Of a stretch of DNA of 64,000 bases, positions 27,539-36,595 are shown piece by piece. This DNA comes from Gemmatimonadales bacterium (GTDB lineage Bacteria; Gemmatimonadota; Gemmatimonadetes; Palauibacterales; Palauibacteraceae). The stretch lies in NCBI GenBank assembly GCA_009838765.1, contig VXQX01000010.1, positions 1 through 64,000 on the forward strand. Reading direction: 5' to 3'. Within the stretch, counting starts at the first letter, position 1, and each line of letters begins with the position of its first letter. The notes beneath the pieces were generated by a model, which was not told the origin of the DNA, ran no database searches, and was given only the letters and a program-made list of their open reading frames with translations. Position numbers and translations under genes: made by a program.

Positions 27539-28284
27539 TCCACATCGGGATTCCAGTACATAACGAGCGCGAGACCATCGGTCCGCTGCTGTGGCGCATC
27601 CGCGAATTGCTCTACGGCGAGCGGCGACGGTTTCACGTGCTCGTCTGCGACGATGCCTCGGACGACGGGACGGCCGAAGCGCTTGAGCGGTATCCGCGGG
27701 TGCTCCCGCTGACCGTGCTCCGCAACGAGGAACGCCGGGGATACGCCGCGAGCCTCGACCGGCTGATCCGGGCGACGCTCCGCCGCTCGGGCTATCCCCG
27801 GCGCGATGCGTTCGTCTCCATGCAGGGAGATTTTTCCGATCCGCCCGAGCGCCTGCCGGAGATGCTTCGCCACTTCGAGGGCGGCGCCGACCTCGTCACG
27901 GTCGCGCGCGCCGAACCCGAACCTCTGCCCCGACGCCTGACCCGGGCGGCCGGCCGGCTCTGCGCCCGTCATCTGCTGGCGGCTCCAGCCGTAACGGACC
28001 CTTATGCTTCTCTTCGGTTATATAGGTTGTTCGCACTGGAAGGCGCCGTCGCCGCCGGCGATGGGCCGCTGTTGCAGTACGAAGGTTGGGCCGCCGACGC
28101 CGCGCTGCTGCTGCAGGTGTGGCCGTTTGTACGAAGATTCGAGGAGATTCCGCATGGTCCGCATCCCCTCCGGCGATACCGCGAGGCCCGCTTCCGGGCC
28201 GGCGAGCAGCTCCGGCAGCTGTTCGCGGTCGGCCGGGACCGCGCCCTGCGCGAGATCGGCCGGCAGGTCATGGATGTCGCCTGA
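27535..28284 (+). CDS. Glycosyltransferase family 2 (dolichol-phosphate-mannose-synthase-like)
   Basis: 249 residues, GTG start (VIHIGIPVHNE) overlapping the acyltransferase TGA. It has the GT-A features of GT2: IPVHNERETIGPL at the start, CDDASDDGTAE, and FVSMQGDFSDPPERLPEM as the DxD-like segment (QGDFSD). It has no membrane helices. Its product is probably a lipid-linked or LPS-linked sugar. Its place between an LpxL-type gene and DUF3108 supports a role in the lipid A/core pathway; donor and acceptor unknown. Confidence 0.85.
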   Translation: MIHIGIPVHNERETIGPLLWRIRELLYGERRRFHVLVCDDASDDGTAEALERYPRVLPLTVLRNEERRGYAASLDRLIRATLRRSGYPRRDAFVSMQGDFSDPPERLPEMLRHFEGGADLVTVARAEPEPLPRRLTRAAGRLCARHLLAAPAVTDPYASLRLYRLFALEGAVAAGDGPLLQYEGWAADAALLLQVWPFVRRFEEIPHGPHPLRRYREARFRAGEQLRQLFAVGRDRALREIGRQVMDVA

Positions 28285-28285
28285 G

Positions 28286-29122
28286 ATGCCGAAGCGTCGC
28301 CCCGGGCTCGCCACGGTTTTCGCGTCGGTTCTCTCCGCCTCCCTTGCCGGCGTCGGTCCCCTCGCGGGCCAGGCCGGATCGGAAGCGGCGGACGGTGGTC
28401 CGTTCCCCGGGGCGTGGCCCTTTGCGATCGGTCAGGAAGCCGAATACGCGGTGACGTTCGGGCCCGTGCGGTTCGGGCGGATGCATCTGCGCGTGGAAGC
28501 GCAGGACACGATCCGCAGCACGCCCGCGTACCGGATCGCGATGGAGATGAAGGGGAGCATACCCTTCTACAGGATGGACGACCGCTCGGTGAGCTGGCTC
28601 GCCACGGAACCGTACCGAACGCTCCGGTTCGAGGAGATTCTGCATCAGGGCGATTACCGGAGACACCAGCGCTGGGAGTTGGATCACGACGCGCTGACGG
28701 CGACCCGGGAAGACTGGGATGAGGAGATTCAAGCCTACCGTCCGCACCGCCGGCAACGGGACCTTCCCATACCGCAGGGCGCCCTGGACGAGATCTCGTA
28801 TCTCTTCCTGATCCGGACCCTCCCCTTTGCAGTCGGACAGAACTATGAATTCGACCGCTACTTCGAAGAGGATGGCAATCCCGTCATCGTCGAGGTTCTC
28901 CGCCGCGAGCGCGTTCGGGTCCCCGCGGGGACGTTCGAGACGTTCGTCGTGCGTCCCATCATCCAGACCGATGGCCTCTTCGGGGAAGAGGGGCAGGCCG
29001 AGGTCTTCATCTCGGACGACGATCGTCGGCTCATCGTGCAGATCAAGAGCCGCATGAGGAGAGGCAGCGTGAACATGTATCTTCGCGACTTCGAACAGAA
29101 TGCGGCGGACGCCGATCGCTGA
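28286..29122 (+). CDS. DUF3108 family exported protein
   Basis: 278 residues from ATG 28286, one base after the GT2 stop. Sec signal (ATVFASVLSASLAGVGPLAGQA). The mature part starts GAWPFAIGQEAEYAVTFGPV and contains YRTLRFEEILHQGDYRR and IPVRVPAGTFETFVV-like segments (VRVPAGTFETFVV), as in DUF3108 proteins found in Bacteroidota and Gemmatimonadota. Predicted all-beta periplasmic protein. Family function is unknown; its position at the end of the LPS block suggests envelope work. Confidence 0.8.
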   Translation: MPKRRPGLATVFASVLSASLAGVGPLAGQAGSEAADGGPFPGAWPFAIGQEAEYAVTFGPVRFGRMHLRVEAQDTIRSTPAYRIAMEMKGSIPFYRMDDRSVSWLATEPYRTLRFEEILHQGDYRRHQRWELDHDALTATREDWDEEIQAYRPHRRQRDLPIPQGALDEISYLFLIRTLPFAVGQNYEFDRYFEEDGNPVIVEVLRRERVRVPAGTFETFVVRPIIQTDGLFGEEGQAEVFISDDDRRLIVQIKSRMRRGSVNMYLRDFEQNAADADR

Positions 29123-29266
29123 CGTTCGAACCGGGCCCATCGGCGGAGCGGGCGCCGGCGTCGCCCGGGGCCGCCGCCGGGGCCGCGCGGCACTCCCTTT
29201 CTGCCATGGTACGTCCTAGGTTAGTCTTGGAGCCCATAAGGCGACGACGACCAGCAAGGAGGTGCC

Positions 29267-29533
29267 TTGAGCAAAGGAAATCATGTGCCGAATTCGAGCG
29301 ACCGGGCCCGCGACGAGCTGTTCAGCCACATCCGCCGCTGTGGCGTGCTCGACGCGGAAGAAGAGCAGCGGCAGGAGTGGTTCGACGATACGATCCAGTA
29401 CCTCGGAGAGCGATATCCGGAGTTGACGCCCGGTGACCTGTCTGTCCTGCGCACCATCGGCGAGCGGTACTGTGCCCCGGCGATTCCGCACGGCGGCGCC
29501 GCCCGGCAGTCGGAGCAGGAAGCCCAGATCTAG
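29267..29533 (+). CDS. Small acidic protein of unknown function
   Basis: 88 residues with TTG start, preceded by a consensus AAGGAGGT (29256-29263), a strong reason to believe it is translated. Mostly helical and acidic, with two Cys (about 25 and 70). No signal peptide or membrane segment. I do not recognise a family. Conserved-looking segments are HIRRCGVLDAEEEQ and ELTPGDLSVLRTIGERY. It precedes the CorC gene by 93 bases. Confidence 0.7.
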   Translation: MSKGNHVPNSSDRARDELFSHIRRCGVLDAEEEQRQEWFDDTIQYLGERYPELTPGDLSVLRTIGERYCAPAIPHGGAARQSEQEAQI

Positions 29534-29626
29534 CGCCACCGGCGAGGTAACGAGGTAACGTAGCCTGAACGAACCCCCGCCCCCGGACAGACCGGGAGCC
29601 ACACCACCCGCTAGTCGGATTGCCGA

Positions 29627-30985
29627 ATGGACCTCGGACTCGCTCTGAGGCTCGGCGCGGTCCTCGCGCTCGTAGCGGCGAACGCCTTCTTCGTTGCGGC
29701 GGAGTTCGCGCTCGTCAGCGCGCGACGCACCCGCATCGACGAACTGGCCGAAGCCGGTGATCGCCTGGCGGGCGTCGTGCGCCGGGCGCAGGACAATCTC
29801 GACCGCGCCATCTCGGGTACGCAGCTCGGGATCACGATCGCGTCGCTCGGCCTGGGCTGGATCGGTGAGCCGGCGCTCGCGCGGTCGATCGAGCCCATGT
29901 TCGGCACGCTGGGTCTCGCCGCGGGACCGGCGGCGCTCCACACGACGGCCGTCGTCGTCGCCTTCATCCTCATCACCTATCTTCACATCGTCCTCGGCGA
30001 ACTCGCGCCGAAGACCGTTGCGCTCCTTCGTCCCGAGACGGTGAGCCGCTACCTCGCCGGCCCTCTTCTCGCCTTCAACCGCGTCGCGACGCCGGCGATC
30101 TGGCTGCTCGACGGCTCGGCCCGGCTGTTCCTGAGGACGATCCGCGCCCCCGCGGGCGACGCGCACGGCGTCGAACACGCGCACAGTCCGGACGAGATCG
30201 AGGTGCTCATCCGGCAGAGTCGGCGACGAGGAATGGTCGAGAAGGACGAACAGGCGATGATCGAAGGCGTGTTCGATCTCACGCATACCGTGGTTCGGGA
30301 GGTGATGACGCCCCGGCCGGACATCGTCGCCGTCGGGGCCGGGGATCCGGCCAAGGTCATCCTGGAGGTCGCGGCGGAGTCCGGACATTCGCGTCTTCCC
30401 GTCACGGACGATTCGCTGGACGACATCGTCGGCATCGTCGTCGTGAAGGACCTGCTCGCGGAACTCCTCGCGGCGCGCCCTACGGGGCTCGTGGCGCGGG
30501 ACGTGATGCGCGAGGCGCTCTTCGTCCCCGAGTCGAAGGCGGTCGACGACCTGCTGGCGGAAATGCGGACCCGGAAGACGCATATGGCGGTCGTCGTCGA
30601 CGAGTTCGGCGGCACGGACGGCATCGCCACCCTGGAGGATCTTCTCGAGGAGATCGTCGGCGAGATCTACGACGAGCACGACGAGGCGGAGGCGGGACTC
30701 GAGGTCGGGCCGGACGGGTCGGTCGGACTCGATGGGGGCGTCTCGTTCACGGATCTCCTCGAGGGTCTGGGCCTGGACGATCTTGAGGAGGACGAGGAGT
30801 ACGACACCGTGGCCGGCTATGTGATCGGCACGCTGGGCCGCATTCCGGCGCCGGGCGACCGTGTCCCGCTGGGAGATGCGCGGCTGGAGGTCACGGAGCT
30901 GGTCGAACGGCGGATCACCCGGCTCACCCTGCTCGGGGTGGACGAGGAGAGGGTGGGGAGGTTGTTGGAAGCCCTCGAGTCGTGA
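29627..30985 (+). CDS. HlyC/CorC (CNNM) family transporter with CBS pair
   Basis: 452 residues. Residues 1-150 form the CNNM transmembrane domain (AANAFFVAAEFALVSARRTR, then HIVLGELAPKTVAL), followed by two CBS domains with VMTPRPDIVAV and MRTRKTHMAVVVDEFGGT, and a C-terminal CorC-HlyC domain. Such proteins export Mg2+ or Co2+ or regulate Mg2+ efflux. The C-terminus is unusually acidic around residue 370-395 (LGLDDLEEDEEYD). No SD is obvious at ATG 29627. Confidence 0.92.
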   Translation: MDLGLALRLGAVLALVAANAFFVAAEFALVSARRTRIDELAEAGDRLAGVVRRAQDNLDRAISGTQLGITIASLGLGWIGEPALARSIEPMFGTLGLAAGPAALHTTAVVVAFILITYLHIVLGELAPKTVALLRPETVSRYLAGPLLAFNRVATPAIWLLDGSARLFLRTIRAPAGDAHGVEHAHSPDEIEVLIRQSRRRGMVEKDEQAMIEGVFDLTHTVVREVMTPRPDIVAVGAGDPAKVILEVAAESGHSRLPVTDDSLDDIVGIVVVKDLLAELLAARPTGLVARDVMREALFVPESKAVDDLLAEMRTRKTHMAVVVDEFGGTDGIATLEDLLEEIVGEIYDEHDEAEAGLEVGPDGSVGLDGGVSFTDLLEGLGLDDLEEDEEYDTVAGYVIGTLGRIPAPGDRVPLGDARLEVTELVERRITRLTLLGVDEERVGRLLEALES

Positions 30986-31113
30986 ACGCATTCGAGCCTC
31001 GAACTTGCTGGCGTGGGCATCGCGTCCGAAGTTGAAAGAGCCTCCTTCAACGAAAGGCTCCGCTCTGGCTCGCCGAATACGGTCGGAAGGGTTCCTGACT
31101 TGAGGTTCCGGAC

Positions 31114-32211
31114 TTGAACCTCTCCGACTCCTGGAACTACGAGCAGTTCGACGCCGAGGCGCAACGGCTGTACGAAGCCGGCGACTTCGACCAGGCGCTT
31201 GGCCTCCTCAAGGAGGCCCTCACCCGTTATCCCGATTCGGTCGAACTCCTCGTATCGCTAGGATATACGCGGCTGGCCCGTGAGGAATACGCCTGGGCCC
31301 GCGCGGCCTTCGACGGGGTCCTCGGGATCGACCCGGAGCACGAGGAAGCGCTGGCCGGCCTGGGAGACGTCCTGCTGAAACTTGGGGAACGCGCGGCGGC
31401 CTTCCAGATCTTCGAAGGCCTCGTCGCGCTGGGGTACGATCGGGATGTTGAACTCATGCTCTGCGTCGGGCGCAGCTTGTTGCGCGAGGGTCTCCTGCGC
31501 CGGGCTGAGCGATTCTTCCGGCTCGCCCTCGCCGCCGATCGCGAGAGCCCCGATGCCGCACTGGATCTCGCCTTCACCTTCTACCGGGATGGCGATACCG
31601 AGGCGGCCCTGTTCTGGAGCCACGAGGCGGTGCGCCTGGATCCTCGCTTCGCGGAGGCCCGCGCGCTCTACGGCAACGTGCTCTACGAACGCGGCGATTT
31701 CAGGGGAGCGCTCAGACAGCTTGCGACGATCCCGGTAACGGATCTTGCGGACCCGATCGTTGCGTGGCGGGTCGTCGACCTCAAGCGGCGACTCGAAGAT
31801 CTTCCGGCGGACGCCGAGGAGTTGCGGCCCTACCTGCTGGCGCTGGAGGAACTGGCGCCGGAACCGAGTGCGGAGGAACGCGTGCTTGCCGAGGTCGAGG
31901 CCCGTGCCAACGGCTTGACGGCGGGGCCCGGCACGGGCCAGCTTGATCTGTTCGGTCGTCCGCCCGACGCGTCGGCGGTGGAGGTGCACCGCGTGCGGGC
32001 CCCGAACGGCGTGGTGTACGAGGGAGACTGGGATGGGATCGTGCGAGCCATGCGCAACGGGTCCGAGGAGCCGGGCGTTTCGCTGGCCGACTTCATGCGA
32101 AACGAGGCGATGCGGCTCCAGGCTCTGACGGGCATCGCCGTCTCCTGGCAGACGGCGCGCGCCTTCCTCGAGGACTCGGCCCGGGTCGGCGCGCTCGAGA
32201 TCGAACGCTAG
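31114..32211 (+). CDS. TPR repeat protein with a C-terminal domain of unknown function
   Basis: 365 residues, TTG start. About five tetratricopeptide repeats fill residues 15-210 (e.g. AQRLYEAGDFDQALGLLKEA, YTRLAREEYAWARAAFDGVL), a scaffold for protein binding. The last 100 residues form a different region with QLDLFGRPP and a domain around VRAPNGVVYEGDWDGIVRAM that I do not recognise; it looks like a small alpha/beta or helical module. Signal peptide absent. The next gene, leuB-like, begins 10 bases later. Confidence 0.75.
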   Translation: MNLSDSWNYEQFDAEAQRLYEAGDFDQALGLLKEALTRYPDSVELLVSLGYTRLAREEYAWARAAFDGVLGIDPEHEEALAGLGDVLLKLGERAAAFQIFEGLVALGYDRDVELMLCVGRSLLREGLLRRAERFFRLALAADRESPDAALDLAFTFYRDGDTEAALFWSHEAVRLDPRFAEARALYGNVLYERGDFRGALRQLATIPVTDLADPIVAWRVVDLKRRLEDLPADAEELRPYLLALEELAPEPSAEERVLAEVEARANGLTAGPGTGQLDLFGRPPDASAVEVHRVRAPNGVVYEGDWDGIVRAMRNGSEEPGVSLADFMRNEAMRLQALTGIAVSWQTARAFLEDSARVGALEIER

Positions 32212-32221
32212 CCGTACTCCG

Positions 32222-33292
32222 GTGTCGAGGGCTCCGCTGCGCATCGCCGTCATCGGCGGCGACGGGATCGGCCCCGAGGTCACCCACGAGGCGTGTCGCG
32301 TGCTCGGGGCCGCGGTCGCCAGAGGCCTGTCAGAACTCGAACTGACGCACTTCCCGCACGGCGCCGACCACTATCTCGCCACCGGGGAAACGCTGTCGCA
32401 GCAAACGTTCGAGTCTCTGAGGGATGACTTCGACGCGATTCTCTTCGGCGCCGTGGGCGACCCGCGCGTGCCCGATGGCCGCCACGCGCGCGACCTCCTT
32501 CTCGGCCTGCGGGTGCGGCTGGACCTGTTCCTGAACCGCCGGCCGCTGCGGTTGCGCGCGCCGGAGCTGTCGCCGCTGCGGTTGGCGGACTCGGCGCCCA
32601 TCGACTTCGAGATCTTCCGGGAGAACACGGAGGGCCTATACGTGGGCATCGGCCGGGTCGAACACGAGGGCACGCCCGATGAGGTCGCAGTGTCGGAGTC
32701 GGTCGCGACCCGGTTCGGCGTGGAGCGGATCGTGCGGCGGGCGTTCGAGCACGCGGCTCCACGGGGGCTGCGGGTGACGCTCGCGGACAAGGCCAACGCG
32801 GTGCCGCACATGTTCGGGCTCTGGCGCCGCGTGTTCGCGGAGGTCGCCGCCGGATATCCGGCGGTGGAGTCGGAGATGCGCTACGTGGACGCGCTCGCCA
32901 TGGAGATGATCCGGGTGCCGGAACGGTTCGGGGTCATCGTCACGTCGAACCTGCTCGGCGACATTCTCTCCGACCTCGGCGCCGAGATCGTGGGTGGGCC
33001 CGGCCTCGCGCCCTCCGCCAACGTGAACCCGGGTGTGCATGGACTGTACGAGCCCGTGCACGGCAGCGCCCCCGACATCGTCGGCACGGGTCGGGCCAAT
33101 CCGATGGCCGCGGTGCTCAGCGCCGCGCTCCTCCTGCGGGATCACGGTTCGAACGAAGCGGCCTCGGCCATCGAGGCCGCCGTGAATGCGGCACTCGACT
33201 CGCGGATCCGGACACCGGACCTGGGGGGGAGCGCGACGACCTCGGAGGTCGGCGGCTGGCTCGCGGACCGGGTGGCCTCGGGCGCAGCCTGA
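32222..33292 (+). CDS. leuB: 3-isopropylmalate dehydrogenase family
   Basis: 356 residues, GTG start. Hallmarks of the isocitrate/isopropylmalate dehydrogenase family: IAVIGGDGIGPEVTHEA at the start, EIFRENTEGLYVGIG, metal-binding TSNLLGDILSDLGAEIVGG and NVNPGVHGLYEPVHGSAPDI. Acts on 3-isopropylmalate in leucine synthesis with NAD+ and Mg2+. The R-x-R-x-x-R segment (RVRLDLFLNRRPLRL) is compatible with leuB, but tartrate or homoisocitrate dehydrogenase cannot be excluded because no leu genes neighbour it. Confidence 0.8.
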   Translation: MSRAPLRIAVIGGDGIGPEVTHEACRVLGAAVARGLSELELTHFPHGADHYLATGETLSQQTFESLRDDFDAILFGAVGDPRVPDGRHARDLLLGLRVRLDLFLNRRPLRLRAPELSPLRLADSAPIDFEIFRENTEGLYVGIGRVEHEGTPDEVAVSESVATRFGVERIVRRAFEHAAPRGLRVTLADKANAVPHMFGLWRRVFAEVAAGYPAVESEMRYVDALAMEMIRVPERFGVIVTSNLLGDILSDLGAEIVGGPGLAPSANVNPGVHGLYEPVHGSAPDIVGTGRANPMAAVLSAALLLRDHGSNEAASAIEAAVNAALDSRIRTPDLGGSATTSEVGGWLADRVASGAA

Positions 33293-33430
33293 TCCGTCGC
33301 GCTACGTTCCCGGTGCGGCTCTGCAGCCTGATCCGCGCGCGCCGCCGGCCGGACTGTGCCGGCGAAGTCACCTCTGACATCACACGACACCGGTCGCGCG
33401 ACCGGCAAGGGTATGGAAGGACTCTGCGAA

Positions 33431-34630
33431 ATGAGCGAAAGCAACGGTAACGGGACGGTGTTTCTCTCCGCGGCCCGAACCGCCATGGGCGCGTTCGGCG
33501 GCAGCCTGAAGGACTACTCGGCGGTGGACCTGGGCGTCGTCGCCTCGGAAGCCGCGATCGAGCGCTCGGGCGCCGAGCCCGGCGATTTCGGGCACGTGGT
33601 GATGGGGAACGTGATGCAGACGTCGGCGGACGCGATCTATCTCGCGCGGCACGTGGGGCTGCGGGCCGGGCTGCCGATCGAGACGCCGGCCGTCACCGTG
33701 AACCGCCTGTGCGGCTCGGGCTTCCAGGCCGTGATCGATGGCTCGCAGGAGATTGAACTCGGGGAAAGCGATGTCTGTCTGGTGGGTGGAGCCGAGTCCA
33801 TGAGTCAGGCGCCGCATATCGTTCGCGGGGCCCGCTGGGGTCTGCGGCTGGGCCCCGCGCCGAAGTTCGAGGATTCGCTGTGGGAGGCTCTCACGGATCC
33901 CTATTGCGGCTTCTCGATGGCCCAGACGGCGGAGAATCTTGCGGAGGAATACGGGATCTCGCGCTCGGAGGCCGACGAGACGGCCGTGCGCAGCCAGCGG
34001 CTGGCGGCGGAGGCCTGGGACGGCGGCCGCTACGAGGACGAGGTGGTGCCGATGATGGTGGGAAGAAAGGGGAGGGAAACGTCCTTCGAGCGGGATGAAC
34101 ATCTCCGTCCCGACACGACGGTCGATGGGCTCGCGAAGCTTCGGCCGTATTTCAAGCAGGATGGCCTCGTCACCGCCGGCAACGCGAGCGGCATCGGGGA
34201 TGGGGCGGCGGCGCTCGTGCTGGCGGGCGGGGACTACGCCGCCGCGCACGGCCTGGAGCCGGCCGGCCGTCTCGTGTCGTACGCCGTGGCGGGTGTGCCA
34301 CCCCACATCATGGGCATCGGACCCGCGCCCGCCTCGCGCGCCGCCCTCGAGAAGGCCGGCCTCACCTTCGACGACATCGATCTCGTCGAGGTGAACGAAG
34401 CCTTCGCTCCGCAGTATCTGGCGGTCGAGCGCGAACTCGGCCTCGACCGCGACAAGGTGAACGTGAACGGCGGAGCCATCGCGCTGAGCCACCCGCTCGG
34501 CATGACGGGGGCACGGATCACGGGCCATCTTCTGCACGAACTGCGGCGGCGGGGCGGTGGCCTGGGTCTGGGCGCGGCGTGCATCGGGGGTGGGCAGGGC
34601 GCGGCCGTCATCGTGGAGGTCGACGCTTAG
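33431..34630 (+). CDS. Acetyl-CoA acetyltransferase / 3-ketoacyl-CoA thiolase
   Basis: 399 residues from ATG 33431 (SD GGAAGG 33415-33420; ATG 33413 is possible). Catalytic Cys is in [10 protein letters not shown] at about residue 93, His in [12 protein letters not shown] and [17 protein letters not shown], and the C-terminal CIGGGQG holds the second Cys. It forms or cleaves acetoacetyl-CoA or longer ketoacyl-CoA. A 3-hydroxyacyl-CoA dehydrogenase lies 2 kb downstream, in line with butanoyl or beta-oxidation metabolism. Confidence 0.92.
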   Translation: MSESNGNGTVFLSAARTAMGAFGGSLKDYSAVDLGVVASEAAIERSGAEPGDFGHVVMGNVMQTSADAIYLARHVGLRAGLPIETPAVTVNRLCGSGFQAVIDGSQEIELGESDVCLVGGAESMSQAPHIVRGARWGLRLGPAPKFEDSLWEALTDPYCGFSMAQTAENLAEEYGISRSEADETAVRSQRLAAEAWDGGRYEDEVVPMMVGRKGRETSFERDEHLRPDTTVDGLAKLRPYFKQDGLVTAGNASGIGDGAAALVLAGGDYAAAHGLEPAGRLVSYAVAGVPPHIMGIGPAPASRAALEKAGLTFDDIDLVEVNEAFAPQYLAVERELGLDRDKVNVNGGAIALSHPLGMTGARITGHLLHELRRRGGGLGLGAACIGGGQGAAVIVEVDA

Positions 34631-34718
34631 CGGACCGCGGCCCGGCGACGCGAGCAGCCCCCGGCCGGGTGCCGCGATCAGCCGGGCCGCGCTCCGCGAT
34701 CAGTCGGAGGGAGTGAAC

Positions 34719-35639
34719 ATGGATCCTCTATTCTTCATCCTCGCCGGGGCGGGCGCGCTGGCGCTGGCGACGAGTCTCCGCATCCTCAAGGAATACGAAC
34801 GGGCCGTCGTCTTCCGCCTTGGCCGTGCGCGTCCGACCCGAGGGCCCGGGCTCATCTTCCTCGTCCCGTTCGGGGTCGAACGCATGGAGCGGGTGAGCCT
34901 GCGGATCATCGCGATGGACATCCCGCCGCAGGACGTCATCACGCGAGACAACGTGTCGGTGAAGGTCAACGCGGTCCTCTATTTCCGGGTCGCGACCCCC
35001 CGGCGGGCCATCCTCGAGATCGAGGACTACCTGTTCGCCACCTCGCAGCTTGCCCAGACGACACTGCGCTCGGTCATCGGGCAGGCGGAACTGGATGAGG
35101 TCCTCGCCGAGCGCGAGAAGTTCAACCAGATTCTGCGCGACATCATCGACCAGGGGACGGACGCCTGGGGGATCGACGTCACGGGCGTCGAAGTGAAGGA
35201 CGTAGACCTGCCGAACGAGATGAAGCGGGCGATCGCCCGGCAGGCGGAGGCGGAACGCGAGCGGCGCGCCAAGGTGATCAACGCGCAGGGCGAGCTGCAG
35301 GCGGCGTCGAACCTGCGGGACGCGGCGCGCCAGCTGAGCGAATACCCGGCCTCGCTGCAGCTTCGTTTCCTGCAGACGGCGACGGAGATCGCGGCGGAGA
35401 ACAACTCGACGACGCTCTTCCCGCTTCCCGTGGAACTCGGCCCGATGGTGGGTCTGTTCAAGGGAATCGCGACCGCGGCCGACGATGCGTCCGAGGCTCC
35501 GGCTCCGGTCGACGAACGCGTGCTCGAAGGCTCGGAGGGCGGCGCGCCGCGGTTGCCCGGCGCGGAGGCCGCGGAGGACGTACCGGAGGCGGCGGACGAG
35601 CCGGAGGCGGTCGCAAGGGAGCGCGATGCCGCCGGCTGA
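34719..35639 (+). CDS. Slipin family SPFH/band 7 protein
   Basis: 306 residues from ATG 34719 with GGAGG at 34706-34710. N-terminal hydrophobic segment ([16 protein letters not shown]) then the band 7 domain ([13 protein letters not shown], then [15 protein letters not shown]). The C-terminus is a Pro/Glu/Ala tail. Slipins form membrane microdomain scaffolds. Bacterial slipins are usually paired with a NfeD/ClpP-class protease; that partner is not here. Instead the stop overlaps a gene for a different membrane protein. Confidence 0.92.
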   Translation: MDPLFFILAGAGALALATSLRILKEYERAVVFRLGRARPTRGPGLIFLVPFGVERMERVSLRIIAMDIPPQDVITRDNVSVKVNAVLYFRVATPRRAILEIEDYLFATSQLAQTTLRSVIGQAELDEVLAEREKFNQILRDIIDQGTDAWGIDVTGVEVKDVDLPNEMKRAIARQAEAERERRAKVINAQGELQAASNLRDAARQLSEYPASLQLRFLQTATEIAAENNSTTLFPLPVELGPMVGLFKGIATAADDASEAPAPVDERVLEGSEGGAPRLPGAEAAEDVPEAADEPEAVARERDAAG

Positions 35640-36495
35640 CGAGGATCGCGAGGGTTCAGGCGAGTCCGGTCCCCCGGCACGCCGCTCGTCGCTGCCCCGC
35701 ACGGTCACGCAGGAGCAACTCGAACGTGTGATCCGGCGCGCGTCCGATCTCCAGTTCCGCAGTTCCACCTCGGTCGGCGGGGAACTCGGGGCGGGCGAAG
35801 TCGTCCAGATCGGAGCGGAAGTCGGGATCGAGGAGCGCTACGTCCGGCAGGCGCTGGCCGAGGTGGAAGCCGCCTCCCTCATCCCGGATGCGCCTGCCGA
35901 TGAGGGGCTCGCGCGCCGGATCGTGGGTCCCGCGATCGTGAGCACGAGCCGCGTGGTGCCCGGGAGTCCCGCGGATGTGGAAGCGAATCTCGAATCGTAC
36001 CTGCGCGAAGAGGAGCTTCTCCGGCAGGTACGGTCGCGACCGGGCGGATCGCTCTGGGAGCCGGGGACCGGCCTCGTCAGCCAGATGCGCCGCGCGATGG
36101 ATGTCGGCGGCCGACGGTACACGCTCGCGAAGTCGCGGAACCTCCAGGTCAGCGTGGAAGCCCTGGAGAGTGGGTGGTCGCTCGTCACGCTGACGGCAGA
36201 CGTCGGCAACATGAGGGCGGAGCGGCTCGGCGGCTGGTTCGCCGGGATGGGACTGGGTGGAGCGGCCGGTGGTTTCGGCCTGTTCATGGCGACGGGGGGC
36301 GGCATCCTGCCGCTCATGGGAGGACTGGCGATCTTCTCGGGTTTCACGGCCATCGCGGCGGTGTCCGCGCGGGCCGACATGCGGAAGGTCAGGCAGCGGA
36401 TGGAACTCGCGCTTCAGGGTCTTCTGGACCGACTCGAACGCGGCGAGAATCTTCGCAGCGCCGAGGAACCGTGGCACCGGAAGCTCCTCCGCTGA
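35626..36495 (+). CDS. Membrane protein of unknown function, slipin partner candidate
   Basis: 289 residues from ATG 35626, overlapping the slipin stop by 14 bases. N-terminal part soluble and charged with [17 protein letters not shown] and a helix-turn-helix-like [18 protein letters not shown]-type segment ([18 protein letters not shown]), then a beta-rich stretch. Two hydrophobic helices (about 207-245: [19 protein letters not shown] and [19 protein letters not shown]) and a short charged tail follow. No family recognised. The overlap suggests that it works with the slipin. Confidence 0.72.
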   Translation: MPPADEDREGSGESGPPARRSSLPRTVTQEQLERVIRRASDLQFRSSTSVGGELGAGEVVQIGAEVGIEERYVRQALAEVEAASLIPDAPADEGLARRIVGPAIVSTSRVVPGSPADVEANLESYLREEELLRQVRSRPGGSLWEPGTGLVSQMRRAMDVGGRRYTLAKSRNLQVSVEALESGWSLVTLTADVGNMRAERLGGWFAGMGLGGAAGGFGLFMATGGGILPLMGGLAIFSGFTAIAAVSARADMRKVRQRMELALQGLLDRLERGENLRSAEEPWHRKLLR

Positions 36496-36518
36496 GGGCG
36501 TGTGGTTCCGCGCGCCAC

Positions 36519-36580
36519 CGCACCAGCAGACAATCGCACCAGCAGACAATCGCACCAACAGACAATCGCACCAACAGACA
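36519..36580 (+). repeat. Four near-identical 16-base tandem units
   Basis: Units CGCACCAGCAGACAAT (36519-36534, 36535-36550) and CGCACCAACAGACAAT (36551-36566, and a truncated 36567-36580). They fill the space between the stop of the membrane-protein gene and the SD of the hydroxyacyl-CoA dehydrogenase. Units 1-2 have AGCAG, 3-4 have AACAG. No flanking insertion-sequence ends, no spacer, so not CRISPR. Confidence 0.85.
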
Positions 36581-36595
36581 TGGAGGGAGTGGACA

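Noticed and set aside
36519-36580. CRISPR-like array
   Set aside because: Units touch directly with no unique spacers, and no cas gene is present.
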